A stretch of 64,000 nucleotides of DNA from assembly GCA_960531495.1 (NCBI GenBank), contig OY482854.1:7128259-7192258 (forward strand), written 5' to 3'. Position 1 is the first letter of the stretch. The number at the start of each line of letters is the position of its first letter. Shown here piece by piece: positions 33,301 through 44,875 of the stretch. The position numbers and the translations under genes were made by a program. The notes under the pieces are model-generated. The model worked only from the letters and a program-made list of their open reading frames with translations. It was not told the DNA's origin and ran no database searches. The DNA is from Zeus faber (Eukaryota; Chordata; Actinopteri; Zeiformes; Zeidae).

Positions 33301-34761
33301 AGCAGCCGAGCCTGGCAGAGGGGGCGTAGGTTGGAGGGGGATTTGGAGGTGTGGCTCACCAGGACCTCCTCCCTCACTGGCGAGCCCGGCCCTTTTACCG
33401 GACACCCGGAAATGTAGTGTCCAGCTAGACCGCAGTAGAGGCAAAGGTTTCCCACCCGGCGTCTCTCCTTCTCCTCTGGGGTGAGGCTGGACCGGCCAAC
33501 CCGCATGGGAGGCCTCACGCGTGGGTTGACGGGCCGGAGGAACCTGGAAGACGGGTTGCTGGGCAGCGCTCCACTTGCCTCTGACGCCTCTCTCGCTGCC
33601 GGGCCTGGATGCGTCGGTCAATACGGGAAGCAGCTCAATGATGCCATCGAGAGAGGTGGGCAGGTCATTGGAAAGTAGCTCATCCTTCACGTACTCTGCT
33701 AATCCCATCAGGAACGCGTCAGTCTGGGCTGCCGGGTTCCACTCGCTCAGTCGAGCCTTGGTGCGGAAGTCGATCGCGTAATCGACCACGGAGCGGGACC
33801 CTTGACTGAGACCCAGGAGACCACCAGCAGCTTTGGGACCTCGTGATGTCACCCTGAACACCTTGCGGAGCTCGGCGGTGAAGGCGTGGAAGGAGGAGCA
33901 GGCTGGTGTGCGTCGTTCCCACTCGGCCGTTCCCCACGGCCGAGCGCGGCCCGTCAGGTGATTTACGGTGAACGCCACCCTGGCTTCCTCGGAGGCGAAG
34001 GTGTGGGGCTGCAGAGTGAAGAGGATGGAACAGTTCGTAATGAATGGACTACAGCCGTCTGCGTCTCCGGCGTAGCATTCTGGAACCCCCACCCGGGGAG
34101 CCAAGGAGTACACAGGCTGGGCCGGTGCAGGTGGGTCCGGGGAAGCAGGCGGCGGGATGAACTGACCAAGAGCGATGGCAAGCTGCTGGACCTGGGCAGC
34201 TAGCGTGGCGAGCCCTTGCTCCTGGCTAGCCGCTGCTAGCCAAACATCTGCTGAGGTGGAGGCTCGGACAGCCTCTTGGTGTTGGAGCTGTGGCTCCACC
34301 CTTCCCAGCGTGCCAGCAACTCGGGGTTGTGTGCTGGGTCCATTGTTGGCCAGACTGTACTGTAACGGGTGTGGTTAGGACCCTAGTGCACCACAAAGAC
34401 AGGCAGGGATATTTGGTGATGTCTTTTATTTGTAGAGCAGACGGAAGACAGGCAGGGAGCATACGTCGTCGGGGACAGGCAGGTTCGATAATGAGGAGTG
34501 CAGACAGAAGACAGGCGGGGGGGCAGGCAGGATACGTGGTTGGAGCGAGACAGAGTCGGTAGCAGGGAATCAGTCCGGAGAACGCTGGAGAGTCTGGTGC
34601 AAGCATCGAAGACAATCTGGCAATGGGTGACTGGTGAGAGAGGCATATATAGGGGTTAGATTACAGATCTGGAACAGCTGTGTGCGCAGGTGAATGGAGT
34701 TGGGCTAATGGCACCGGTAAGGAGAGGGAGGGGAAAGTAGAAGAAGGCGGAGATCATGACT
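30388..34761 (-). mobile_element. Ty3/gypsy element with chromodomain (fossil)
   Basis: About 4.4 kb on the minus strand, flanked by CATGC (30383-30387 and 34762-34766). The right LTR is 34,361-34,761; the left end keeps only about 50 bp of LTR similarity (tgtaacgggtgtggttagga). Parts in normal gypsy order: gag with a CCHC zinc knuckle (about 34,300-33,270), protease, reverse transcriptase, RNase H, integrase (about 33,250-31,050) and a C-terminal chromodomain-like region with a proline-rich and acidic tail (about 31,048-30,440). It is a broken fossil with several breaks, but its domains are easy to read, so it is not very old. It is younger than the Tc1 element it sits in. Confidence 0.92.
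34361..34761 (-). repeat. LTR of the gypsy element
   Basis: About 401 bp; its first 45 bases on + repeat the left end of the element, and a primer-binding-like gap precedes the gag start just inside. Contains a tatata-like promoter word near 34,645. Confidence 0.75.
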
Positions 34762-35236
34762 CATGCTTCTACTTAAATGCTCTACTTTCATGATATAATA
34801 TCACTGTAGCGTGAACTTTTTATATTTTCCATAAATTTCACCCTAAAGCCAAATATCCCTAACTTTTTGTAGTCTTTAGTGTATATTTTTGCCCTCACAC
34901 ACATACATTCTTCTTTCACATTAATGAACATGTATGATCTTTATTGTCGTCATACTCAGGTACAATGACATTTTGCATGGCTTCTCCCGATGCAGTTATT
35001 AATCACAAACAAACAAATAAAAGCAGTGCCAGAAAACAGCGGCAAGAGCAGTATAATGTTTAAAAAGTGACGCTTGTGCAAGTTCAACTTTAAAATGAAA
35101 AACAAATACAGAGGTGTTATCTTATAAATATTAATAGATAGATAAAAAATCTGTTGTGTTTATAAATTGTGTCTGTGGTGGAAGTCTCTGAGGGTGGAGG
35201 TGTGTTTGTGTGTGCGTATATGTGTCACATTCTTTG

Positions 35237-35237
<1 letters not shown>

Positions 35238-35300
<63 letters not shown>
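35238..35300. repeat. (TG)n microsatellite inside the L2 remnant
   Basis: About 31 uninterrupted TG units, followed by mixed gcgtgcgtgc purine-pyrimidine sequence. Confidence 0.95.
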
Positions 35301-35302
<2 letters not shown>

Positions 35303-36257
35303 ATGTGCGTGCGTGCGAGTGCGAGCGCTCACAGTTTCTCTAATCTGTTCTGTGTTTGGGAAGGGAGGGGTGTGATGGAGGCCACAGCTCTGGGAAGGAA
35401 GCTGTTCCTCAATCTGTTGGTGCGGGATCTTATTGTCCTGAACCTTTTGCGGTTCAAACAGGGAGTGGCCTAGGTGTGTGGTGTCCTTGAAAATGCTGCT
35501 AGCCTTCTTCCTCAGTTGACGGGTATAAATAGAGTCCAGGTTCTCTCCATCCCGACAATGCACTGGGCCGCCTTCACCACAAAATGCAGGTCCTCTCGCT
35601 CGGCAGCTGTTCAGCTGGCCTACACAACACAGTGGCACACAGTTAGTCAGGATGTTCTCGATGGTGCTCCTATAGAAATTAAGAAGCAGTTTCTGTGGGA
35701 GCTGGGCCCCGTTTTAGCTTTCTGAGGAACAAAAGTCTTTGTTGGACCCTTTTTAACCAAGTGTAAAGTGTTGGAGTTCCATCTCAGCTGTTTTGATAAA
35801 TCCACTTAAAGGAACATTAGGTTTTCCATGCTTTCCACTGCTTCTCCATGTATGTACAGAGGGAGGTGGACACTCACCTTTATTCTCCAGATGTCAATAA
35901 CCATCTCCTTTGTCTTAGAGGTGTTAAGGACTGGGTTGTTGTACTTACACCACTCAGCTAGGTGTTCCACCTCAAGCATGTAGGCCATTTCCTCATTGTC
36001 TGAAATCAGGCCAACAATTTTGGTGTCTTCTGCAGATTTAATTATGGTGTTGGAGGTGTGGATGGGGGTGCGGTTGTGGGTGAAGAGTGTGAAGACCATA
36101 GGGCTCAGCACACAGCCCTGTGGGGTTCCTGTGTTTAGGATGAGAGTGGAGAAGTGTGGTTACCAATTCTGACTTGCGGTGGTTGGTCTGTGAGGAAGTC
36201 CATGACCCATGACCACAGTGAAGACAGTGTTAAATGCGACGCTTGAGTCCACAAATA

Positions 36258-36387
36258 GCATCCTCACATAACTGTTTGGTTCCTCTAAGTGTGTCAGAGT
36301 GGTTTGGAGAGCTATTGTGATAGCATCCTCACATAACTGTTTGGTTCCTCTAAGTGTGTCAGAGTGGTTTGGAGAGCTATTGTGATG
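36258..36387. repeat. 65-bp tandem duplication in L2 reverse transcriptase
   Basis: Units 36258-36322 and 36323-36387 are essentially identical, starting gcatcctcacataactgttt; a third partial start follows at 36388. Near-identity implies a recent duplication in an otherwise decayed LINE. Confidence 0.92.
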
Positions 36388-36730
36388 GCATCCTCTGTGG
36401 AGTGATTTGCCCAGTAGGCAAAACGGTGCTTATGCAGATCAGGTAGGATGAGGTCATCACATCGGGTTCTAATGTGTGAAAGCACGAGTTTCTCGCAGCA
36501 CTGTATGGCTATGGTTGGTAGTGCCACAGGGTGATAGTCATTCAGACACTTCCCAGATTATATTTTTGGTGGAGGATTTAAGGAATGTTAGTACAGCAGC
36601 TTGTTGTAATGAGAGGTTGAATATTTTAGTAAACACCTCAGTAAGCTGATCAGCACATGCTTTCACTACTTGGCCAGGCTCCAAGGCTGACCTCGATACA
36701 GCATTTCAGTAGAGCAAAATTCTCATTTTG

Positions 36731-37682
36731 TGTCCTTTAGAATTAACTCGCAAAGCATTGCAACATGCTTAGGGGTCGGCTGTTGGACTCTCTACAGGCA
36801 AAGACAGCAGCTTGGCGTTGAGTCACTGACATGCAACACTATCAAATGACAACCTGAACAGAGTTGTTGCTGAAATTCCTCAGTCTACCACAAATGTAGG
36901 TGAATGATATGTGCATGCGAACTTGACGTCGCGTGGTATACACATTTAAAGATGCCGTGTTAGACAGAGTCTGCAAGAAATCGGTCCCTCGGAAGACGCC
37001 ATGCAATACGTAGACGAGTTAACAGTGCTCCAATCCCCAATCAATTATGGTGAGTTAACTCTGAACAGAACAACTTAGGGTAAATCAAGCAGCGCAAAGT
37101 TATTCGTCAGTTTCTTACAATCCACTTGAAATTGGTGAAAGAAGTAGGGGTGTGGCATGTGACGATATTAGATTGTGACCGATTAATAAGTATCAATGAT
37201 CTGCCTTTACAGAGAGATCCTTATGATCGTGCTACAGTGCACATTCTATTCAGTTCTATGGCTTATACACGCATCCTAAGTTGCTTTCTCAGCGGAATCT
37301 TAGATCACACTATTTGTTTGTCTGTGATTTGTAAATCATGAGGTGCCGGAACGCTGACGATTCAGCGGCTTCATGGCAGAAAAGAATACAATAGTTTTGT
37401 TCAATTTGAAAAATTAAATAAAAATACATACATAATCTACAATTAAACACACTTTTTGTATTTGTTTTGTTTGGAGAAATGGGGGAACACAGAAGCACAG
37501 CAGAGAAAATATGTAGTAATGTGTCACAAGCGAGTGAGTCGGCTCTGCGGGCTTATGGTGGGAGCCGGCTCCTGACTAAGAGCATTCATTTTTTCCTTTC
37601 GTTTTTTTTTGTAAATTAATACAAGGCAGAATAACAAGAGTCATGTTTCCACATATTTGTTAAATAAATTTACTACCAAAAC
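36731..37682. other. Gene-free, unassigned DNA
   Basis: No coding exon is supported. The part at 37,437-37,600 (tttctccaaac..aaa block and gagccggctcc word) resembles hAT-type fish repeats also hinted at near 38.5 and 46.1 kb, but no complete element is visible. Confidence 0.4.
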
Positions 37683-38066
37683 CTTGACAGGAAGAGGCCA
37701 CGTGACCAGTTGCTGTTCCAGTTTTCCTGGACCTAATTAACGGTTTTTCAATACATGTTGTCGTCCAATGTTTATGTTTTTGTGTAAATGTTGTTTTATA
37801 CGTTGACCAAAATATGCTAAATAGTTTTCCAAAGAGGGGGGCTGGTGGTGGTTCTCTACAACCAAAAACTGTGCTCTTGTCATTCTACAGGTCGTCCACA
37901 GGACAGAGTTATTGCAGCAGTTCTTGATGATTAAAGAATAAATAAAGAGTTGCATTGCAGGTTGAGAAGTTGAACTCCACTTGCAGACTAACTCTGTCCT
38001 AGATACAATGGCATACAAATACACTGTTGTATGCCCAGCATGCTGACAGCACAGGTTACAAAAATT
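37683..38066 (+). repeat. Dispersed repeat family R2, copy 2
   Basis: Aligns with copy 1 from ttgacaggaagaggccac to catgctgacagcacaggtta. Here the short frame after the cattctacag splice-like site reads GRPQDRVIAAVLDD followed directly by a stop. Confidence 0.6.
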
Positions 38067-39059
38067 AAAAAAACATTATGAGCCAAGCCCCCTACCCTCT
38101 GTCCAGTCGGCGCGCAAATTTAGGCCTTGTCCACACGTGTACGGGTATTTTTTAAAACATAGTACTTTCTCTGCATTTTGGCCTCCCGTCCACACCAAAC
38201 CAATGTTTCTGATCACTGAATACGAAGATTTTGAAAAACTCCTTTCAGGGTGGAGATTTTTCAAAACAACATTTTCTGCGTATTTGTGTGGACCGGTGAA
38301 GCGGAGGCTTCGTCAGACAATGACATCATGACCTTGAGCATGTGCCAGAAGCCTATCAACAACTACTGGTGTGTTTATGTGCGGCTCGTACTGTTAGGTT
38401 TGATGTAGGGTATTTTCCTGTAAATATCCCGTATTTTTTAACTTTCAACAAAATAAAATAAATATTTGGTGACACCGCATTCTCTGCTGACTGCTGTGCA
38501 ATCCACTGTGTCCCCGCTCCCCGTTTCTCCAAACATAACAAATAACTGTTCTTATAGTAGATCTATATAAAGTAATTGAAAACAAAATAAAACCACCACG
38601 CTCAATGGGGAACTTGAAACTGGGACAATCCTGGACTTCTGGTCACCATAGTTTAATTCCATGTTTACAAATCAACCTAGTGTTACATCATTACACTGTA
38701 TAGACGTGTAGACTCGAATAAATACACTGCACCCAATAGTTCTCAATCCACCTGTCTGCAGTTCAAAGTACACCATGCTGTGTTGTTGTATTCGCCGGTC
38801 AAGAAGACCATCAATGCGCATGCTCCCAATGGTCTGCTGTGGTGTTTGACATTAAGTTTTATTGCCCCCCACTTGACTGGCATGCTTATGTGAGTGGCAT
38901 GTGTTCTCGTGTGGACAGAAATACTTGCAAAAAACGCCATTGGTGGGGACAGGTTTTTTTTTTTTTTAATAAACAGAGGGGGAAAAAAAAAATACTGTAC
39001 TGTGGCAGACTTGCCACCACACCCTAGTGGCGTGTTCAGGGACCTCTGGCACAGACGAC

Positions 39060-39205
39060 GAGGGGTAGCCAGGAGCAGATGGAACATGTCATGACACAGT
39101 GCTCCCATCTTGACTGAGTGTGTGGAGGGTGTTTTTAACTCTGATGCTTGTTTACCCAACCAATGAGCATAAGGTGTGGCTGCTCAAGCCACCCCATACA
39201 CCCAA
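39060..39205 (+). repeat. Dispersed repeat family R1, copy C
   Basis: Contains gagcagatggaacatgtcat gacaca, then aaccaatgagcataaggtgt ggctgctcaagccacc. The second half is repeated at 39,766-39,852, and the first half matches copy E. Confidence 0.5.
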
Positions 39206-39765
39206 CCCCAAATGAAGCCAGGAAGGATTCCTGGCCGAAGCCTACTCCCCCCGCCCCACCATGCAGTGACACAGGGTTACTATACCTAAAAAATACAGAC
39301 TGTGACCCGGGGTTCGTATACCTTAAATTAATAAAACACCGGACTCTGAAACAGGGTTCCCATACCTCATACGAAAAATGTCCAAAAAAATATTAGCAGG
39401 TTCCCTCCCAGAGGACCTGAGTTCCCCGGAGCAGCATAGTCGACCAGCCGTCTTCCACCATGGCGTGACAGAATGCCCCCTCCTCCCTTCTGGAGCGTGG
39501 GGCCTCGGGCTGCTGCGCTGCTGGTGACGGCGTGGCCGGACTTCGCTGCTGTGGGGGCTGCTTGGAGGGGTGGCCTGGCTGTCGGATGGTCACGGCGATG
39601 CCTGCTGGGCAGAGAAGCTAACTGCCAGTGGTAATTGTTGCGCTGCTTCTCCCCCGGTGCTCTGCCGGACCCCCCTGGTGCTACTGCTGGTAGTCTGAAG
39701 AGGGTTGGTGCTGGGGCCGCCCTTTAGACTGCTGGTGGCTCCAGGGCATCTTTGGGCAGCTTAAG

Positions 39766-39852
39766 TGTGTGGACGGGGCTTTAAAACCTGATGCATATTA
39801 GCCCAACCAATGAGTATCAGGTGTGGCTGCTCAAGCCATCCCATCCACCACA
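39766..39852 (+). repeat. Partial R1 repeat, copy D (direct repeat of copy C)
   Basis: gtgtgtggacggggctttaa and aaccaatgagtatcaggtgt ggctgctcaagccatccc repeat the end of copy C in the same orientation, about 650 bases downstream. The pair could be ends of an LTR-like insertion or a segmental copy. Confidence 0.5.
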
Positions 39853-39897
39853 TGTACATTTAAAAAAACTACCCATATTCATGTGGACGAGGCCTTA

Positions 39898-40744
39898 AAT
39901 CGCGGAATAATACATTCTGGGTTCACAGCTCCAGCTTCTCTATTTATTCTGGCATTAGATTTAAAATGCATCCAAAATAGGCAAACAAGCGATTTTACAG
40001 ATAACTTCAATGGGAAATAACATATGATATTTTCGCCGTATCTCCCAACCTTAGGACACTTACTTAAATCATACATACTAGACATACTTAATTTCTCTAT
40101 CTAAATGAAAGTAAATGTTAAAACACTTTATTGCAAGTTTAAGTCCTGCATTCACAATTTTAAAGCTACAGTAGGAAAATTTGAACATACACAATGCTAA
40201 ACTTTCCGCCTCTCTCTGCTGCCTCGTATCACTCCACTAAGCCCCTCACACAGCTCTTGCCAACTAGAAAATGCCCCTCCAATGTTGAGTCACTGTGATT
40301 GGCTGGTTACGTGCCATGACCCTGATGGTTTTTTGATTTAGACTGGGTCCAGTAAAAAAAAAAAAAAAACGAAATACAAAGTAGCTCACCAACTCTTTTT
40401 AAAAGGAACCCTTGAGTTAAACATTGTGAGTGACATGCAATGGTCAAAAGTAGTTATTTCAATCAAAATTGTATTGAAATAAGATTGTCTACTGCAACAT
40501 TCAGTCTACAGTAAAATGAAATAAGAATCAAAAGCAAAATATCTCATTAAGATTTTTTTCTTTTAGTGTTTAGTTATTGAGGCTGTGGCAGTTCTGCCTG
40601 TCACAGCCTCAAAAACTGGCAGAGACTCTTACCAATAACTGGCAGAGACTCAGATATCTGTGACTCAGATAACTGGCAGAGACTTTCATCAATAAACTGG
40701 TGTGTTTTCAAAACACCAGTTTATTGGTGAGAGTGGTCAAGATA
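39898..40744. other. AT-rich spacer ending in nested hairpins
   Basis: No gene. The last 170 bases hold two inverted repeats and three copies of aactggcagagact (see next entry). Confidence 0.45.
40577..40734. repeat. Cluster of two hairpins and three direct repeats
   Basis: TTGAGGCTGTG (40577-40587) pairs with CACAGCCTCAA (40602-40612). Then aactggcagagact occurs three times (about 40,614-40,686). Finally actttcatcaataaactggt gt (40682-40703) pairs with acaccagtttattggtgaga gt (40713-40734), two mismatches in 22. It could be the fold of a MITE or a structured RNA; function is unknown. Confidence 0.75.
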
Positions 40745-40955
40745 TTACAAACCGCGAGCAGATGGACACATGTCATGACAGAGGCTCTTCCGTGTGTGTC
40801 TGGGGATGGGTGATTTACCTGTTGCTTGTTGATTGCTCTGATGAGCAAGAGGCGCACAGCCACCCTGATACCGGGCCCAATTACCTAGATCCAAGACAGA
40901 TGTGGCTGCATAAACCACACCACCCCACTCCACAGATGCATAGCCTTGGCCTTCT
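40745..40955 (+). repeat. Dispersed repeat family R1, copy E (longest)
   Basis: About 210 bases with gagcagatggacacatgtca tgacag, ctggggatgggtgatttacc, gggcccaattacctagatcc and gtggctgcataaaccacacc. It covers all blocks found separately in copies A-D, so it best represents the family. Confidence 0.55.
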
Positions 40956-43900
40956 TATACTTTTCACACACATAATTGACTGATTTCAATTTATCTTAGT
41001 CACATAGATGGAAACCACATACTTGTGAGATGGAGGTTGATGTTCCATGGCTGTGTTGATGGCTTCATTCGAACCATCCTCTACCTACTTGTCTAGACAA
41101 CATCAGAGCCAGAGTGTTTTACCACTATTCATTGCTGGTGTTAAGAACTTTGGAATACCATCCAGGGTTAGATGCAACCATGGACTGGAAAACACTGGTG
41201 TTGCCTGTTTGTTGCTTTACAGGAGAGAATTAAACGGGCATAGTGTTTTTACTTGCAGGTCAGTGCATAATAAAACAATTGAGAGATTATAGGCTGAGCT
41301 AAATTGAATAGTGTTATTTCAGTTTGTTAATCTTTTAAACTTTATGGAGGAGCACGGTTTATTAGATCCACTTAATAAGCTCCATTTACATTGTCCTCAT
41401 TATATTTAATTTTATTTGCCACAAATTCAAAGGGCTGCCACTGCCTTTCAGCACCTGTGGAATAACCATGGTCTTTCAACACAAGGAGGGGCAAACTCCA
41501 CTTCAGCTGTCAACAATTCAGTAATGCATAACTAAAGTATGAATTATATTTGTTACATAGACAGTGGCTTTGGTATTTATGACAACAGACAGACAATGAC
41601 AACTCTCAGTTACAGACAAACAATGTTGCTGCATCAATTAACATTACCATCAGTGACACAACAACTGATGCACTTCAGCAGACATTTGATCGATTTGAAG
41701 ATGATGAAAAAAAATAAACAACACCCTGCTCAACAGATAATTATGATTTTACAAATAGACTAAGAGCCCACTCACATCAATAGAAAAGTCCCGCACAGGA
41801 TATATGCTTACTGTAGTTGTGTAATGCGAAGCAAAAATACCTTTATCAATGTGATTCTGTGAGCTCAAACCTCCACGTTAACATTTTACAGCCATGTTTC
41901 TTACTTTAAATGTTCCAACAAATTTTTACAAGATAAATTGTGAAACACGTGTGAAAACACATTTTATTGAAGCTTTTGGCTCTGGAGAACTCAATAAATT
42001 GACTGAACTAATACTTAATATAGGATATTCTTTGTTGAATACGATAACTAAAACTAACAACATCAACATTATTTTACAGTATCAGCGGTATTTGTGAGAA
42101 TTAGAAGTCAGGAGAAGCACAAGAAGCAACACAAATGCAAGCACACCAGAAGCAGAAGCGAAGAAGAGGAAGCAGAATAGGCAGAAATTAAATTATTTCA
42201 CATTGCACATACATTGACCCACTGAAAAAAAGCACATTTTTTAGAAGTGAATGTTATAATAGTATTATTGTTTATTATTTATTTGTATTATAATTAGAGT
42301 TTTATGAGTCTAAGAACCTTTCCATTACTAGGACTATGAATATGTAGAGCATCACTACGCTCAGCAGATTCAATGGTAATCAGCAAAGTGGCAATACATT
42401 TTGGCCTGACATCAGAGTATGCAAATGGATGCTCCATATGGATGTGTCCTCAAGATGGAAATAAAAATATCTAGGAAATTTCATGGCAAATTGGATTTTT
42501 ATATATCTTTCTAACATATGTAAACCAGGACCTGATTGTGGTGCTCGAGGAAGAAAGCCATTACAAATCATTCACTAAGTACTACAAATATACATTCTTT
42601 AACAAGTGAACTTGCCTAAGTATGTTAAGGTGAAGGTGACCTCCTCCACTTCCACATGAGGAGTTGTCCTCTTATCTCAGATCCATACAAAACAAAATTC
42701 CCGTGGATGTTTACAGTGTCGCATCACATAGTAAAAAAACAAAAAAGGTGTGCAGATGAAATTAAATCAAATTCAAGCGTTGCTTGTTTTTGTACTAAAT
42801 GTTTGTTATCTAAGAATAACAGTTATGACATCGATAATGATACAATTGTACTGAACAACAATTAAGCATAACTTAATGGGGGAATTTGAGGTTTATCAGA
42901 TTGATAAAGGCTCGGCTTTGTCAAACAAATATGAAGAGGCCACATTATGATCTGTCAACATAATGCCAGTGTTTAGATCCGTTTTAGAAAGCAATGCCTA
43001 ACCCAGTGCATCTTATAAATTGTTAATGTCATAACGTGAGATCATGCTGTGTGTTTGATGAAGTGTCCATTCCAAAACAAATAATACATGTAAAGTTACT
43101 GAAATACAAAGTTATGAGAACATGAAAAGTATGAAATCAGTTACATAAACAGTGATGATCAAAAGCAGGTGGGGGGGTGATGAACAACAACGGAAATGAA
43201 AACAATTTACCAATGGACAACTACAGTAAATACAGCCTCGGTTCAAGATTACTGGCCATCTAATCCTGGCTAAAAATACAGAGCCAAGTTCCAAGCCCAT
43301 TTTAAGCTTACTCCACTATAGGTTTCTGCATTAAAGTTGGGGTTTTTTTTTGCCTTCGCTGAACTTTCTTAAAATCTGATTGTACTTAATAAGAAGATTG
43401 TAGCACCTTATCGTTTTAAAGGGGACCGATTCTTTTCTGCCATTTATAATGTAACAATGTCGAATGGTCATGTTAGAAATGGTGAAAGTGTCAAATAATG
43501 AGATAAACTAAGACAAAGTAAATTCTGTGAGAAAAATGCTGAGACTTCCGACCGCTCTGAACGATCGGTTTTCAAAGGTTTATTCTACTCTCAGTACAAG
43601 TTTTTGTGTTTTTATTGTAGAGGTATTTATTTTATTTTGTTATATTTTCAGTTTTATACATAAAAGAAAAAATCCCTGCGTAGGAGAGTCCCAGTGCCAA
43701 TGCCCAGTGGTGGCCATGTCTTGAACTTTTAAATCAGGCTGTGTAGATCTAATATGAGTGAAGATTCAGCAACTGGATTGCTCATATCTCGCCTCAAATT
43801 TGTTCTGAAACTGATTTTGGTGGACTGATAAGGTGAAATCAGAATGAAACCTGGAAGCCAGCCATGCTAAAATCCCTTTGGTTCAGAACTAAGGGGAAGG

Positions 43901-44103
43901 TAACTAAGAACGAAGGAAAAACGTAAGCAATGGCACAAAATCAAATGTACTAGTATGAGAAACTGGCTTAAAAGTTCAGGTTTGGTCTGTTTTATACGTA
44001 ATCGAATTCCATACAACTTTCACAGCTGGAAATGACAAGAGATATAATAAATTTTTTTCATTTGAGTCAAATCATTATATCACAGTTTGGACTAATACTA
44101 GTA
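40956..44103. other. Gene-free AT-rich DNA
   Basis: About 3.1 kb with no exon, no recognised mobile element and only short chance frames on both strands. Confidence 0.5.
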
Positions 44104-44512
44104 CAGTGGTACCTGGACTTACGACTGCATCTATTTACGACTAATCCAAGATACCAGTAGCGATAGTTGCCAAAGTTTGTATCGACTTGCAACCGACTGC
44201 TCCAAGATACTAGCGTGGAAATTTGCAGTTGGCGCGTCGGCGGCCAGTCAGCAGCCAGTCAGCAGCCAGTCAGCAGTCAGTCAGCAGTCAGTCAGCAGTC
44301 AGTCACGACCTACATCATGTGTGCACGTAGTTCATGGCTTATCGATATTTTTTCATATTTCTGTGTTTGTGCTGTGTATTTGGTTTATTTTCACCCTTCA
44401 TGATTTCATAATTCATATGGGAAAAATTGCTAATTGCTTAAATACATACCACTGTTTTAACATACGACCGTTCTTATAGAACAAATTACAGTCGTAAGTC
44501 GAGGTACCACTG
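44104..44512. mobile_element. Pogo/Tigger-like MITE
   Basis: A 409-bp element with ends CAGTGGTACCTGGACTTACG and CAGTGGTACCTCGACTTACG (one mismatch in about 22), flanked by TA on both sides (44102-44103, 44513-44514). Such ends and TA duplications are typical of pogo/Tigger non-autonomous elements. The inside has 5.6 units of an 11-bp repeat, (c/t)cagtcagcag, at 44,244-44,305. Confidence 0.9.
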
Positions 44513-44813
44513 TATGACTAACTTGCTTTGTGTGATACTTGACGGTGACACTGCTTGATGGCCTTGGAAGAAGGATGACATCTTTGTTGGAAGTATCGTG
44601 ATAATGTTTTTTGGCCATACAAAACAAGACAGATATTTTATTTGATATGTACTAAACTATATATTTACCCACAAACACAGCATAGACTTTGATTGACCTC
44701 TTCGATCAAGATTAAGTTCATCAACTTAAATCTAACTATTAACCGAAAATAACAACAACCTTAACAAGAGCTATCGTTAGGTAATGTTATACAATATATA
44801 TGTTATTTAATGT

Positions 44814-44875
<62 letters not shown>

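Larger units (their letters stand above)
28967..34881 (+). mobile_element. Tc1-type transposon split by a gypsy element
   Basis: The left inverted end begins CACTACTCACAAAAAGTGAG right after TA (28965-28966). The right end, reading inward on the minus strand, is CACTAAAGACTACAAAAAG before TA (34882-34883). Both carry the ggatatt.ggctttagggtgaa block. Between them are transposase remains and a 4.4-kb gypsy element whose removal restores a continuous gcatgcttctac sequence. The transposon proper is about 1.5 kb and is dead because of frame shifts. Confidence 0.9.
34925..36730 (-). mobile_element. L2-group LINE remnant, second lineage
   Basis: The minus strand carries fragments of an L2-type reverse transcriptase: CCEKLVLSHIRTRCDDLILPD and [20 protein letters not shown] (36,527-36,312), NTIIKSAEDTKIVGLISDNE and EVEHLAEWCKYNNPVLNTSK (36,111-35,806). 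A C-terminal part follows with LDSIYTRQLRKKASSIFKD (about 35,540). The FADD box reads SAEDT, so the active site is lost. The 3' end near 34,930 has the gtacaatgacaataaagat-like terminus common to fish L2. A TG array (35,238-35,300) and a 65-bp tandem duplication interrupt it. It differs clearly from the L2 copies at 12.6 and 59 kb. Confidence 0.8.
38123..39894. mobile_element. PIF-Harbinger-type MITE with TTA duplications and nested repeats
   Basis: Inverted ends start GGCCTTGTCCACACGTGTAC (38,123 onward) and, from the other side, GGCCTCGTCCACATGAATAT (39,894 inward), both continuing as gggta.ttttttaaa. The flanks are TTA (38120-38122 and 39895-39897), the Harbinger hallmark, and GGCC ends also fit. 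No transposase is inside. The interior (1.77 kb) is swollen by later material: R1 copies C and D and a C/G-rich middle part. No other whole copy is seen in the window. Confidence 0.75.

Noticed and set aside
35210-35638. Frames of 87 and 137 codons across the TG array at 35.2 kb
   Set aside because: Most residues come from the dinucleotide repeat; the remaining part on the minus strand is L2 LINE sequence in its own frame.
39268-39375. Three agggtt..tatacct words as a tandem repeat
   Set aside because: Spacing is irregular (36 and 44 bases) and similarity between units is weak, so I did not list it as a repeat.
44240-44310. CRISPR-like regular repeats (11-bp units)
   Set aside because: Units are contiguous with no spacers and lie inside a MITE in a vertebrate genome.
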